Assembly: GCA_002472405.1 (NCBI GenBank)
Contig: DKRV01000040.1
Coordinates: 1-64,000 of the forward strand
Source of the DNA: Clostridiales bacterium UBA7273
GTDB lineage: Bacteria > Bacillota > Clostridia > Oscillospirales > Oscillospiraceae
Length of the DNA stretch: 64,000 nucleotides
Reading direction: 5' to 3'
The notes beneath the pieces were generated by a model, which did not search any database, was not told where the DNA came from, and saw only the letters and a program-made list of their open reading frames with translations. A program made the translations under genes and the position numbers. This document shows, in pieces, positions 42,041 through 51,587 of the stretch. Each line of letters starts with the position of its first letter. Position 1 is the first letter of the stretch.

Positions 42041-44740
42041 TCAGAGTTTGTCAACTTTGTCTTTAAGCGCCTTTATGGCAATTTTGCTGCCGCGCTTTGC
42101 CATTCCTGCGATTAGATGCGGAGCGATCTTCTCAACCTTGGGAGATATAAATTCGTCCACCCAAACGAGCTTTATCGCATCGAACTTGCAATTTGTTGTG
42201 CATATTCCGCAGCCTACGCAGCGGTATTCGTCGAGCACAACCGCTCCGCAGCCGAGGCAGCGCTCGGTTTCTTTTTTCATCTGCTCCTCGGTGAACGTTC
42301 CTCGCAGATCGTCCATCGTTTTTCTAGCCTTGTCGGCTCCGGCATCGGTAGCCTTCTGGCGAGGTGCGGTGTCATATCCGCCGATGGCAAGCGCCGCTTT
42401 GGTTTTGTCCAGCGAGGTAAAAATTCGTCTGTCACGGCCGAGATTCTGCGTCTGACCGGGGTGAACGTACCTGTGTATCGAAACTGCGCCCTCCTTGCCG
42501 GCGGCAATGGCGTGGATAACGAACGCAGGCCCTGTAATAACATCGCCGCCTGCGAACACGTCCGGCTCGCCGGTTTGGTACGACAGCTCATTGACCTTAA
42601 CGCAGCCTTTTTTATCAAGCTGCATAGCGCCTTTTTCAATGCCGCCCCAGTCGATGATCTGACCGATCGCTCCGATAACGTTATCAACGTCTATAGTCTC
42701 AAATTCGCCCGTCGGCACAGGCGAACACCTGCCGGAGGTGTCCGGAGCGCCGAGCTTCATCTTTTCAAGCTTCAGCGCCGTGACGGCTCCGTCTTTTCCG
42801 ATTATCTCAACAGGGGAGGCGAGAAGGTGCAGCTTCACGCCTTCGTTCAGAGCGTCCTCAACCTCATCGGGATCGGCTTTGAGCTCGTCTCTTCCGCGTC
42901 TGTAAATAAGAGTGACTTCTTTCGCACCAAGTCTGATCGCGCTGCGCGCAACGTCAACCGAAACGTTGCCGCCGCCGATTACGGCGACGCGCTCGCCGAG
43001 CTTCACGGGTTTGCCGGTAAGCGTTGAGCGCAGAAAATCAATGCCGCCGTAAACGCCGTCAAGCTTCTCGCCGGGAATGCCTATCGGAGCGCTTTTCTGC
43101 GCGCCGATCGCCATGTAAAACGCCTTGTATCCCTGAACTCTCAGCTCGTTGAGGCTTATGTCTTTGCCGACTTCAATGCCGGTTTTAAACTCAACTCCCA
43201 GCTCTTTCAAAACCTCAATCTCGGACATAACAACGTCCTTTTCAAGCCTGAATGTCGGGATTCCCATGGTCATCATTCCGCCGAGAGTGTTTTCTTTCTC
43301 GAAAACGGTCACGGGATAGCCCTTTACTGCGAGGTAATATGCACAGCTTAGTCCGGCAGGACCGGCTCCGATAACCGCGATCTTCTGAGGATACATTGTG
43401 CCTATCTGGTTGACCATCTTGGGAACGAACCTGTGCTCGGCGTTCATATCCTGCTCGGCAATGAATTTTTTTATATCGTCAATCGCTATCGGATCGTCAA
43501 TATCGCCGCGTGTGCAGGCGTCCTCGCAGAATTTTGGGCACACTCGACCGCATATGGCAGGGAAGGGGTTCTCCTTTTTTATAAGCTCAAGCGCTTCCTG
43601 ATATCTGCCCTGGGCGGCAAGCTTTATGTATCCCTGAACGGCGATGTGAGCCGGGCAGTTTGTCTTGCACGGCGCCGTGCCTGTTTCAACGACGTTTTCA
43701 CGATTTTCGCGCCAGTTCTCGTTCCAGTGCTCCTTTGTCCAGACCTTATCGTCCGGAGTTTCGGATTTTCTGATATTAAGCGGCTGCGTAGAACAAAGTT
43801 TCTGACCTAGGCGCAGCGCGTTCATCTGGCAGTTTTCAACACACTGGCCGCAGGCAACGCATTTTTCTTTGTCCACCTGCGCGCGATAGTTGGATTTCAT
43901 TATCGTAGGATCATTGAAAAGTCGTCCGCCGCGCAGTGATAGGCAGGAGCACTCGCAGCAGTTGCATATGCCGGATACCTCGCCGGTGCCGTCCGTGTTT
44001 GAAAGCTCGTGTATTAGCCCGTTTTCCTCGGCTCTTTTGAGTATCTCATAAGCTTCCTCTTTGCTTATTTCTCTGCCGTGACCGGTTTTAACGTGGAAGT
44101 CGGCCGCCTTGTTGAGCATGATGCACATATCCTCTTCAAGGTGTCCGCAGCCCTCGCCCATTATCCTGCGAGTGCGTCGGCACGAGCATGCGGTAACAGC
44201 AATCTTCCACGCGTTATCTATGTATTTGCTCAGCTGATCGGATGAAACTGCGTGACGATTGAGGTCTATCGCCTTCTGCACGGGAATAACACGCATAACG
44301 CCCATACCGCGCGGCAGGTTTGGAGTCATTAGCTTCATGTTTTTCAGCGTGTATTCGTCAAAGCATCTGGCTATTTCGGGGTGAGCCTCGACCTGCTCCT
44401 TGTTTCCCACCATCATTTCCATTATGCCCGGAACCCAGCAGGGCAGAGTATAGTAGTCGCGGCCATCATCGGGGCTTGTGTAAGTAACGATAACTCCCTC
44501 GTTTGCAAGCTCCCACAGAAGCTTTTTTGTAACCTCCGGCGGCTTGCCGCAGCGTTTGGAGATTTCGTCAAGCGTGAGACTTTGCCGCACCTTGCACGCA
44601 AGGGCTACATCTGCCTGCTCGTCAGTCACGACCTCAGCCAGGATCCTGTATTCCGGATCAGCCGGAACGTTCGGTATGCCGGTTCGTGCTTCGAGCGTGA
44701 TCTTGTTTGCAAGCGCAAGAATTTTAGGTCTGAATGCCAT
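42041..44740 (-). CDS. Multidomain iron-sulfur flavoprotein, GltD-like NAD(P)H oxidoreductase
   Basis: A cytosolic 899-residue fusion. In order: a winged-helix-like region (about 50-95), two cysteine clusters (CSCRRT near 186; CNCCECSC near 269), a ferredoxin-type site CVACGQCVENC (about 294-304), the N-terminal domain of the GltD/dihydropyrimidine-dehydrogenase family (CKTNCPAHI at 358, CGRVCPKFCEDAC near 400), the FAD motif GAGPAGLS (from 458), the NADPH motif VIGGGNVSVDVA (near 580) and a C-terminal ferredoxin pair (CVGCGICTTNCK). It probably channels electrons between NAD(P)H and an unknown partner. No glutamate synthase large subunit or other partner is adjacent. Confidence 0.85.
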   Translation of the reverse strand: MAFRPKILALANKITLEARTGIPNVPADPEYRILAEVVTDEQADVALACKVRQSLTLDEISKRCGKPPEVTKKLLWELANEGVIVTYTSPDDGRDYYTLPCWVPGIMEMMVGNKEQVEAHPEIARCFDEYTLKNMKLMTPNLPRGMGVMRVIPVQKAIDLNRHAVSSDQLSKYIDNAWKIAVTACSCRRTRRIMGEGCGHLEEDMCIMLNKAADFHVKTGHGREISKEEAYEILKRAEENGLIHELSNTDGTGEVSGICNCCECSCLSLRGGRLFNDPTIMKSNYRAQVDKEKCVACGQCVENCQMNALRLGQKLCSTQPLNIRKSETPDDKVWTKEHWNENWRENRENVVETGTAPCKTNCPAHIAVQGYIKLAAQGRYQEALELIKKENPFPAICGRVCPKFCEDACTRGDIDDPIAIDDIKKFIAEQDMNAEHRFVPKMVNQIGTMYPQKIAVIGAGPAGLSCAYYLAVKGYPVTVFEKENTLGGMMTMGIPTFRLEKDVVMSEIEVLKELGVEFKTGIEVGKDISLNELRVQGYKAFYMAIGAQKSAPIGIPGEKLDGVYGGIDFLRSTLTGKPVKLGERVAVIGGGNVSVDVARSAIRLGAKEVTLIYRRGRDELKADPDEVEDALNEGVKLHLLASPVEIIGKDGAVTALKLEKMKLGAPDTSGRCSPVPTGEFETIDVDNVIGAIGQIIDWGGIEKGAMQLDKKGCVKVNELSYQTGEPDVFAGGDVITGPAFVIHAIAAGKEGAVSIHRYVHPGQTQNLGRDRRIFTSLDKTKAALAIGGYDTAPRQKATDAGADKARKTMDDLRGTFTEEQMKKETERCLGCGAVVLDEYRCVGCGICTTNCKFDAIKLVWVDEFISPKVEKIAPHLIAGMAKRGSKIAIKALKDKVDKL

Positions 44741-44900
44741 AGTGTTGCTCCTTCCTTTACTTTAATACGCATAATGTATAAACACTCTTGCGTTAAGAAT
44801 ATCACGTTTAACTGATTTGTCAATGTTTTAGGAAAAATGTGCGCAAAATTTATATGATTTGTACAGGCAATGGCGGAATACAATAGCCTGAGGTGATTCA

Positions 44901-45596
44901 ATGCTTGGAATATCGCTGGCCATGCTTATTGGCAGTGCACTGCTGATGCTCAGACTTTCGCCGGGGGGGTCGTTCCCGAGTCCGCTTTCGCAGGAAGAGG
45001 AGAAAAAATATCTTACGCAGTGGCAAAATGGAGATATCTCCTCCCGCAACGTCCTTGTTGAGCACAATCTCCGCCTTGTTGCTCACATCATTAAAAAATA
45101 TTATACGCAGACAAACGATATCGAAGACCTTATATCCATCGGAACTATCGGGCTTATAAAGGGTATAAATACCTATAAGCCCGATAAAGGCATCCGCCTT
45201 GCAACCTATGCTTCACGGTGCATAGAAAATGAGATACTGATGCATTTTCGCAGCCTTAAGAAGACGATGGGGGATGTCAGCCTTTCGGATGTGCTGGATA
45301 CCGATGGAGAAGGAAATAACTTATCTCTTATGGATGTACTGGCTCAGGACGATGAAATGAGCGAAAAAATCGGCGATATGGAGCTTTGCGGCCGGCTGCG
45401 CGGACTTGTTGACAGTGTTTTGAATGAGCGCGAAGCAAGAATAATACGTTTGAGGTACGGTCTTACCGGCGCAGCTCCGATGACTCAGCTTGAAACCGCG
45501 AAAGTATGCAGCATCAGCAGATCTTATGTCAGCAGACTTGAAAAGAAAGCGCTCGAAAAACTCAAATCCGAGCTTGGCGATGATGCATACATATAA
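44901..45596 (+). CDS. sigK: Late mother-cell sporulation sigma factor SigK
   Basis: Directs the last stage of mother-cell gene expression in sporulation (coat, germination and lysis genes). The region SFPSPLSQEEEKKYL followed by NVLVEHNLRLVAHIIKKY and DLISIGTIGLIKGI is SigK-specific; region 4 ends in SISRSYVSRLEKKALEKL. About 20 hydrophobic residues precede the mature start (LGISLAMLIGSALLMLRL), consistent with a membrane-held pro-SigK needing proteolysis. The gene is intact in one frame with no skin-type insertion. AGGTGA precedes the ATG. Confidence 0.93.
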   Translation: MLGISLAMLIGSALLMLRLSPGGSFPSPLSQEEEKKYLTQWQNGDISSRNVLVEHNLRLVAHIIKKYYTQTNDIEDLISIGTIGLIKGINTYKPDKGIRLATYASRCIENEILMHFRSLKKTMGDVSLSDVLDTDGEGNNLSLMDVLAQDDEMSEKIGDMELCGRLRGLVDSVLNEREARIIRLRYGLTGAAPMTQLETAKVCSISRSYVSRLEKKALEKLKSELGDDAYI

Positions 45597-45601
45597 TTGT
45601 C

Positions 45602-45630
45602 TTGTGCGAGTCGTGCTTTTGTGATAAAAT
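45602..45630 (+). promoter_or_regulatory. Candidate SigA-type promoter of the carboxypeptidase gene
   Basis: TTGTGC and TAAAAT are separated by 17 bases, about 30 bases ahead of the GTG start. Confidence 0.5.
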
Positions 45631-45661
45631 AACGTGAAAAAACTCTGGGAGGTGAGCTCTG

Positions 45662-46453
45662 GTGCGTATTAAGAAAACTGTGTGGACATTTTTCATGCTT
45701 ATAATGGCGGCAACGTTGGTGCTGATAATTAACTCGCGCGTTCAGCTCACTTCTGAAGTCGTTGTCGGGGGCGCAGACTCCGTATTTGTCAAAACCAATA
45801 CGTTGACAGATCCTATGGCCGAGTACGAAAACTCAAGCAAAGCGTCTCTTGAAAAATATGCAGATCTTGAGTTCCCGGCGATCACTATAACCGAGTGGCA
45901 GTATGTGCTTATTAATAAAGACACGCCTATCAAGTCATATGCGCCCTCTGTCAGGCAGTTCGGATCTGACGGACCGTATGTTGATAAACGCATAATCGAC
46001 AGCTTATCCGCGCTTATTGCTGCGGCAAAGGAAGCAGGATTTGAGCCGTATATCAGCGTAGGATACAGGTCATATGCCGATCAGCAGCAGCTTTTCAACG
46101 AAAAGGCATCGGAGCTGAGCCAAAACGGAGCGTATACTTATGAAGAGGCTCAGCAGATAGCCGCTGAGATAGTTGCAAAGCCCGGCACGAGCGATCATCA
46201 GACCGGCCTTGCCGTCGATATTCTCGACAAAGAGTACGAAGTACTTGATTACAGCAAGATGGATTCGAAGTTTTTTGATTGGCTCGACGCAAACTGTGCT
46301 CAGTTTGGCTTTATAAAGCGCTATCCGAGCAATAAGAAAAGCGTTACCGGATGGGATGAACCGTGGCACTACAGATATGTCGGCAAAGAGGTGGCAGAGT
46401 TTATCATGAAAAACGGAATGTGCCTTGAAGAATTTGCCGCGCACTATAAATAA
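45662..46453 (+). CDS. D-alanyl-D-alanine carboxypeptidase, M15B/VanY family
   Basis: Zinc peptidase trimming the terminal D-Ala of peptidoglycan stems outside the cell. A signal anchor spans about residues 6-25 (VWTFFMLIMAATLVLIINS). The M15 motifs are present: GYRSYADQQQLF, the zinc-binding SDHQTGLAVDI and EPWHYRYVG. GGGAGGTGA precedes the GTG start; length is 263. It could be vegetative or, from its place behind sigK, sporulation-linked; its own promoter looks vegetative. Confidence 0.9.
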   Translation: MRIKKTVWTFFMLIMAATLVLIINSRVQLTSEVVVGGADSVFVKTNTLTDPMAEYENSSKASLEKYADLEFPAITITEWQYVLINKDTPIKSYAPSVRQFGSDGPYVDKRIIDSLSALIAAAKEAGFEPYISVGYRSYADQQQLFNEKASELSQNGAYTYEEAQQIAAEIVAKPGTSDHQTGLAVDILDKEYEVLDYSKMDSKFFDWLDANCAQFGFIKRYPSNKKSVTGWDEPWHYRYVGKEVAEFIMKNGMCLEEFAAHYK

Positions 46454-46486
46454 CCGATAAATTGTGTGTGAGCATGTAAAAAATGC

Positions 46487-46515
46487 TTGCAATCACGATA
46501 TATAGGTGGTATTAT
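46487..46515 (+). promoter_or_regulatory. Promoter of the rimP-nusA-infB operon
   Basis: TTGCAA and TATTAT are 17 bases apart. The hairpin leader begins 25 bases downstream. Confidence 0.7.
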
Positions 46516-46539
46516 ATTAAAGTAAGTTAGTTAGTATGC

Positions 46540-46567
46540 AAGAGTGGGTTCCAGCCCACTCTTTTTG
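46540..46567 (+). promoter_or_regulatory. Terminator-like leader hairpin ahead of rimP
   Basis: GAGTGGG and CCCACTC pair perfectly around a six-base loop and are followed by TTTTT, forming a small intrinsic terminator between the promoter and the rimP start. In this operon such an attenuator is a plausible target for NusA feedback. Confidence 0.7.
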
Positions 46568-46605
46568 TTGAGCATTTTGCGGATTATAAAAACAGGAGCT
46601 TTGTT

Positions 46606-47049
46606 ATGAGCAAGATCAGTGATAAAGTCGAAGCACTTGCGCGCCCGGTGGTTGAGGAAGAGGGCTGCAAGCTGTGGAGCGTTGAGTATATTAAAGAAGC
46701 CGGAACGTGGTATCTGCGCGTTTATATTGATAAAGACGGCGGTGTCGGCATTGCCGACTGTGAAGCGATAAGCCGCAGGCTTGACCCGATACTTGACGAG
46801 GCCGACCCCATTCCGGAAAGCTATGTGTTCGAGGTCGGTTCGGCAGGAGCAGAGCGCGAGCTTAAGCGCCCGTCCGATTTTGAACAGTTCATCGGCTCGG
46901 ATGTCGAAGTGAAGCTCTATCAGTCGTATGAGGGAAGAAAAACTTTAGTTGGAACGCTCGAGGAATACAATGACGGAAATATCACCGTCTCGGGTGTTGA
47001 GCTTAAAAAGGAACAAATTGCGCAGGTCAAGCTGCATGTAACCATATAA
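46606..47049 (+). CDS. rimP: Ribosome maturation factor RimP
   Basis: Assists 30S subunit maturation. The N-terminal domain contains GCKLWSVEYIKEAGTWYLRVYIDKDGG and CEAISR; YVFEVGSAGAERELKRPSDFE is the family hallmark, and the C-terminal SH3-like domain closes at KLHV. Length is 147 residues, as usual. GGAGC precedes the ATG. It is the first gene of the translation/transcription operon. Confidence 0.95.
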   Translation: MSKISDKVEALARPVVEEEGCKLWSVEYIKEAGTWYLRVYIDKDGGVGIADCEAISRRLDPILDEADPIPESYVFEVGSAGAERELKRPSDFEQFIGSDVEVKLYQSYEGRKTLVGTLEEYNDGNITVSGVELKKEQIAQVKLHVTI

Positions 47050-47070
47050 TAAAGAAGAGGTAAATTGAAA

Positions 47071-48123
47071 ATGAATGCTGAATTTTTCTCTGCAATCGAA
47101 GATCTTGAAAAAGAAAAGGGAATACCCAGAGAATACATGTATGATAAAATAAAGCAGGCCATGCTTGCTGCATTCCGGCGCGATAATCCCGAGTGCGCGG
47201 ATAATGTCGATATTCTGCTTGATGAGGATAGAAAGCGCATTGAAATGTATGTAAACAAGGTCGCCGTCGAGCAGGTCGAGGAGCCTGCGCTCGAGATTGA
47301 CCTTGAGGCCGCAAAGAAAATCACCAAGCGCGCAAAGCTTGGCGATACCATAAAGATCCCGGTTGAGACTAAAAAATTCGGACGCATTGCGGCTCAGGCT
47401 GCAAAGCAGGTGATCATCCAGGGCATCCGCGAGGCCGAGCGCGGCATCGTGTATGAGGAGTTTACCTCCAAAGAGCACGAGATACTCACCGGTGTTGTAT
47501 CGCGCATCGAGCCGAGAACCGGCAGTGTTTCGATCCGCATCAGCTCCAACAGCGAGTATACCGAGGCGATGCTCTCTCCCAATGAAAGGATCAAGACCGA
47601 GCCTTTGAAGGAAGGCGACCGAATTAAGGTCTATGTCGTTGAAGTAAGAAATTCGACCAAGGGGCCGCAGGTTCTCATAAGCCGCACTCATCCCGGACTT
47701 GTCAAGCGCCTGTTTGAGCTTGAAGTTCCCGAAATATTCGACGGTACGGTCGAGATAAAGTCCATCGCCCGTGAAGCCGGAAGCCGTACAAAGATGGCAG
47801 TATGGTCTACCGATCCCGATGTCGATCCCATCGGCTCCTGCGTCGGCCCGAAGGGCGGCCGCGTTGCCAGTATAGTTGATGAGCTTGGCGGCGAGAAAAT
47901 CGATATCATAAAATACAGCGAGATCCCCGAGGAATACATTGCCGCTGCGCTTGCGCCCAGTGAGGTTGTCAGTGTCACCATGCTTGAAGACGGCAAGAGC
48001 TGCCGCGTGATCGTTCCCGACAGTCAGCTTTCTCTTGCAATCGGCAAGGAAGGCCAGAACGCACGTCTCGCAGCGCGCCTGACGGGATTTAAGATCGACA
48101 TAAAGCCCGAGTCGGAGGCATAA
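47071..48123 (+). CDS. nusA: Transcription termination/antitermination factor NusA
   Basis: RNA-polymerase-binding factor controlling pausing and termination. An N-terminal RNAP-binding domain (MNAEFFSAIEDLEKEKGI) is followed by S1 (TGVVSRIEPRTGSVSIR) and two KH domains (VGPKGGRVASIVDEL, IGKEGQNARLAARL). At 350 residues it lacks the acidic repeats of proteobacterial NusA, as in Firmicutes generally. The ATG at 47071 is behind AAGAGG; a TTG at 47065 is less likely. Confidence 0.96.
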   Translation: MNAEFFSAIEDLEKEKGIPREYMYDKIKQAMLAAFRRDNPECADNVDILLDEDRKRIEMYVNKVAVEQVEEPALEIDLEAAKKITKRAKLGDTIKIPVETKKFGRIAAQAAKQVIIQGIREAERGIVYEEFTSKEHEILTGVVSRIEPRTGSVSIRISSNSEYTEAMLSPNERIKTEPLKEGDRIKVYVVEVRNSTKGPQVLISRTHPGLVKRLFELEVPEIFDGTVEIKSIAREAGSRTKMAVWSTDPDVDPIGSCVGPKGGRVASIVDELGGEKIDIIKYSEIPEEYIAAALAPSEVVSVTMLEDGKSCRVIVPDSQLSLAIGKEGQNARLAARLTGFKIDIKPESEA

Positions 48124-48142
48124 ACGAAAGGAGGCAGCCGCT

Positions 48143-48409
48143 GTGCAGAAGAAAATACCGATGAGGCAGTGTTTAGGCTGCCGAGAAATGAAACCGAAGC
48201 GCGAGCTTATCCGTGCGGTCAAGTCACCGGATGGGGAAGTGAGCCTTGATTTTAAAGGCAAAATGCCCGGAAGAGGCGCGTATCTGTGCCCGAATGGGGA
48301 GTGCCTGAAAAAAGCGATGAAGTCAAAAGCGCTTGAAAGAGCTTTCTCCACGCAGATTCCGGCGGAGATATACGACGCTCTCGAAAAGCAGATGGAGGCG
48401 GATCAATGA
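48143..48409 (+). CDS. rnpM: RNase P modulator RnpM (YlxR)
   Basis: RNA-binding protein of 88 residues, reported in Bacillus to modulate RNase P. The YlxR motif CLGCREMKPKRELIRAV and GRGAYLCPNGECLKKA are clear. Start is a GTG behind AAAGGAGG. It overlaps the next gene by four bases. It always sits between nusA and the L7Ae-like gene in Firmicutes. Confidence 0.92.
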   Translation: MQKKIPMRQCLGCREMKPKRELIRAVKSPDGEVSLDFKGKMPGRGAYLCPNGECLKKAMKSKALERAFSTQIPAEIYDALEKQMEADQ

Positions 48410-48834
48410 GAGAGAAAGCCATGAATCTGCTAGGCCTTATGCGCAAGGCAAACGCTCTGCGCATCGGCGAGGAGGAAACAGGCGCCGCCGTCAGGGAGCA
48501 CGAGGCTAAGCTCGTTTTGCTTGCATCCGACGCATCGCCCAATGCGCGCAAGCGTGCATCGGGATATATGTACGGCAGCAAAGCGCCGCTGATAACGGTT
48601 CCGTTTACGAAGGAAGAGATATCCGAGCATGTCGGCAAGCCCGGCTGTTCAATGGCTGCTGTGTGCGATATCGGCTTTGCCGACGCACTTATGCAGAGAA
48701 TGTGCGATATATCTCCCCAGGAATACAATGAAGCGGCACAGATCATACAAAGGCGAGCGCAGGAAAGCAAAAAGCGCAAAGACGACGTTCGGCAGAAAAA
48801 CAAGAGGACAGGTAAAAGGAGGACTAATGCATGA
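48406..48834 (+). CDS. L7Ae/L30e-family RNA-binding protein (YlxQ-like)
   Basis: Probable kink-turn RNA-binding protein, 142 residues. The core from residue 5 ([20 protein letters not shown] ... [16 protein letters not shown] ... [13 protein letters not shown]) is the L7Ae fold. Beyond about residue 100 it adds a strongly basic tail ([23 protein letters not shown]) not needed for the fold. Joined to rnpM and infB by overlaps. Its RNA target is unknown. Confidence 0.88.
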   Translation: MREKAMNLLGLMRKANALRIGEEETGAAVREHEAKLVLLASDASPNARKRASGYMYGSKAPLITVPFTKEEISEHVGKPGCSMAAVCDIGFADALMQRMCDISPQEYNEAAQIIQRRAQESKKRKDDVRQKNKRTGKRRTNA

Positions 48835-51167
48835 GCATGATTAAATACAGAGTACACGAGGTAGCGAAAGATTTTAACACCACATCCAAGGTGATAACTC
48901 AGATATTAACGGATTATGCTACGACTCCTAAAAACCACATGCAGGTTCTTGAGAACAACGAGCTTGACGTTATATTTGAATATCTGACCCAGCATAATCA
49001 GGCCGAAAGCCTTGCGGATATATTCGCGTCCGCTCCGAAGGCAGGAGAGGCAAAGCCTGCCGAGAAAAAGCAGGAAAAGACTGCTGCAAAGCCAGCAGAG
49101 AAAGCACATGTCGCTCAGCAGCCGGCTCCCGAAAAGAAAGAGAAAGAGAATAAGCCGCATGTTCCTCGTCAGGTAGCGGAGAAGCGTGTTGTAGATACCC
49201 GAGGCAGCGCAGCGGTGAACATAGCCAAGTATGACGAAAAATTCGACAATATGGCAGGCGACAAGAGCCGCAATCGTGACCGCGACCGCAAGGGCGGCAA
49301 GGAGAAGATCGTCAACAAGGCAAAACAGCGCCAGCAGGGTCAGGCAGCTTCTGCAAAGCGCCGTCAGGAAGAGCGCGACAAGATGCAGAAGCTTCAGCTT
49401 GAAATTGCAAAGAAGCAGCAGCTTAAGGTCATGATACCCGATGAGATCAACGTCGGAGAGCTTGCCGCAAGAATGAAGAAGTCTGCCGGCGAGGTCATAA
49501 AGCGTCTCATAAAGCTCGGCGTATTTGCATCCGTTTCCGATGTTGTTGATTACGACACCGCGGCGCTGGTTGCAATGGAATTCGGCTGCAAGGTCGAAAA
49601 GGAAGTCGTTGTGACCGTCGAAGAAAAACTTATAGACGATCACGAGGACAGTGCAGACGAGCTTGTCGGAAGAGCACCTGTTGTTGTCGTTATGGGTCAC
49701 GTTGACCACGGCAAGACCTCGCTGCTTGACTATATCCGTCACGCAAACGTCGCTTCCGGCGAGGCAGGCGGCATAACGCAGCACATCGGCGCTTATACTG
49801 TTGAAATTAACGGCAGCCCCATAACCTTCCTGGACACTCCGGGTCATGAGGCGTTTACATCAATGCGTGCTCGCGGCGCAATGGTCACGGATATTGCGAT
49901 CCTTGTCGTTGCGGCGGATGACGGCATTATGCCGCAGACCATTGAAAGCATTAACCACGCCAAGGCTGCCGGCATTCCGCTTGTCGTTGCGATCAACAAG
50001 ATGGACACGGTCGGCGCAAACCCCGAGCGTATTAAGCAGCAGCTTACCGAATACGATATAGTTCCCGAGGAATGGGGCGGCGATACCATCGTTTGCCCGA
50101 TATCTGCCAAGACCGGCGAGGGCATTGACAATCTGCTCGAAAACCTCGTTATACTTGCAGAGGTTCAGGAGCTCAAGGCCAATCCCAACCGCGCCGCAAA
50201 GGGTGCCGTTATCGAGGCAAGACTTGATAAGGGCCGCGGCCCGATCATGACCGTTCTTGTCCAGAACGGCACGCTCAAGCTTGGCGATATCATCATTGCC
50301 GGCACCGCTGTCGGCCGTGTGCGCACGATGATAAACGATAAGGGCGTTCGCATCACCGAGGCAGGACCCTCGGTTCCTGTTGAGATATCCGGCATGTCCG
50401 AGGTTCCCAGCGCAGGCGACACATTTAATGCAGTTGCCGATGAGCGCATGGCTCGAGAGCTTGTTGAAGAGCGCAAGACCCAGCAGAAGAACGCTGCGTT
50501 CGGCAGCAGCAAGAAGGTAAGCCTTGAGGATCTGTTCAGCCAGATCCAGGCCGGCGAGATGAAAACTCTCAACATCATCGTTAAGGCCGATGTTCAGGGC
50601 TCTGCCGAGGCGGTCAAGGCATCGCTTGAAAAGATAACCAATGATGAGGTTCGTGTAAAGGTTATCCACAGCGGCGTCGGTGCGATCAACGAATCCGATG
50701 TTATGCTTGCGGCAACTTCCGGCGCGATAATCGTCGGCTTCAACGTCCGCCCGGATAACGCAGCACGAGACAGCGCTGCAAGAGCTAACGTGGATATGCG
50801 CATGTACCGCGTAATTTACGACTGCATCAACGAGATCGAGGCTGCAATGAAGGGCATGCTCGCTCCGAAGTTTGAGGAAGTCATCATCGGCCATGCCGAG
50901 GTTCGCGAAACTTATAAGGTCTCCAAGGTCGGCACCGTCACAGGCTGCTATGTCCTTGACGGTAAGATCCAGCGCGGCTGCTCAGTTCGCGTCCTGCGTG
51001 ATAATATCGTTATCCATGAGGGTGAGCTTGCATCGCTGCGCCGTTTTAAGGACGATGTCAAGGAAGTTGCCAGCGGCTACGAGTGCGGTATGCAGGTTGA
51101 AAAGTTCAACGACATCAAGGTCGGCGACATTATCGAGTGCTTCGTTATGGAGCAGGTAAAAGTCTGA
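48831..51167 (+). CDS. infB: Translation initiation factor IF-2
   Basis: GTPase that places fMet-tRNA in the ribosomal P site. After an N-terminal IF2-N domain ([12 protein letters not shown]) comes a Lys/Ala/Glu-rich linker, a second IF2-N ([14 protein letters not shown]), the G domain ([27 protein letters not shown]), and domains II-IV ([19 protein letters not shown]). It has 778 residues. The start overlaps the upstream stop (ATGA); a second ATG two codons on is possible. Confidence 0.96.
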   Translation: MSMIKYRVHEVAKDFNTTSKVITQILTDYATTPKNHMQVLENNELDVIFEYLTQHNQAESLADIFASAPKAGEAKPAEKKQEKTAAKPAEKAHVAQQPAPEKKEKENKPHVPRQVAEKRVVDTRGSAAVNIAKYDEKFDNMAGDKSRNRDRDRKGGKEKIVNKAKQRQQGQAASAKRRQEERDKMQKLQLEIAKKQQLKVMIPDEINVGELAARMKKSAGEVIKRLIKLGVFASVSDVVDYDTAALVAMEFGCKVEKEVVVTVEEKLIDDHEDSADELVGRAPVVVVMGHVDHGKTSLLDYIRHANVASGEAGGITQHIGAYTVEINGSPITFLDTPGHEAFTSMRARGAMVTDIAILVVAADDGIMPQTIESINHAKAAGIPLVVAINKMDTVGANPERIKQQLTEYDIVPEEWGGDTIVCPISAKTGEGIDNLLENLVILAEVQELKANPNRAAKGAVIEARLDKGRGPIMTVLVQNGTLKLGDIIIAGTAVGRVRTMINDKGVRITEAGPSVPVEISGMSEVPSAGDTFNAVADERMARELVEERKTQQKNAAFGSSKKVSLEDLFSQIQAGEMKTLNIIVKADVQGSAEAVKASLEKITNDEVRVKVIHSGVGAINESDVMLAATSGAIIVGFNVRPDNAARDSAARANVDMRMYRVIYDCINEIEAAMKGMLAPKFEEVIIGHAEVRETYKVSKVGTVTGCYVLDGKIQRGCSVRVLRDNIVIHEGELASLRRFKDDVKEVASGYECGMQVEKFNDIKVGDIIECFVMEQVKV

Positions 51168-51178
51168 TAAATAATTTT

Positions 51179-51200
51179 GGGCGGTCTTTCAGGCCGCCCA
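51179..51200 (+). other. Hairpin between infB and rbfA
   Basis: GGGCGGTC pairs with GGCCGCCC (one T-G pair) around a five-base loop. No T-run follows, so it is more likely an RNA-processing or stability element than a terminator. Confidence 0.55.
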
Positions 51201-51224
51201 ACTCATAGATACAGGAGGAGAATT

Positions 51225-51587
51225 ATGCCTTCAAATAAACTGGCAAGAACAAACGACGATATTCAGCTTGTTATGAGCAAGCTTCTGCGCGAGATTAAGG
51301 ATCCTCGCGTTAATCAAGGCATGATAAGCGTAACGAGGGTTGAAACTACCGGCGATATGCGCTATTGCAAAATATGGCTGTCGGTAATGGGTTTGCAAAA
51401 CGAAAAGGAATTCAAAAAAGGGCTGAAATCGGCATCCGGATGGCTCAGACGCGAGCTTGGCAATTCTCTCAAGCTTCGCAACACTCCTGAACCCGTGTTC
51501 GAGATTGACCACAGCATCGAATACGGCGCGCATATCAACGAGATCATAAGCAGCCTTGATATTAAACACGACGAGGACGAAGAATGA
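51225..51587 (+). CDS. rbfA: Ribosome-binding factor A
   Basis: Cold-shock assembly factor acting late in 30S maturation. The fold begins NKLARTNDDIQLVMSKLLR and continues with DPRVNQGMISVTRVETTGDM and the KH-like segment (RNTPEPVFEIDHSIEYG). AGGAGGAG precedes the ATG at 51225, giving 120 residues; the open frame extending to 51177 would use the infB-rbfA hairpin as coding sequence. The stop overlaps nrnA. Confidence 0.94.
   Translation: MPSNKLARTNDDIQLVMSKLLREIKDPRVNQGMISVTRVETTGDMRYCKIWLSVMGLQNEKEFKKGLKSASGWLRRELGNSLKLRNTPEPVFEIDHSIEYGAHINEIISSLDIKHDEDEE

Noticed and set aside
44877..44884. AATACAAT as a SigE -10 box for sigK
   Set aside because: It would fit expected control, but no -35 at suitable spacing is seen and the leader would be only about ten bases long.
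46945..48351. A 468-codon minus-strand frame opposite nusA
   Set aside because: NusA is certain on the plus strand. The opposite frame is a shadow.
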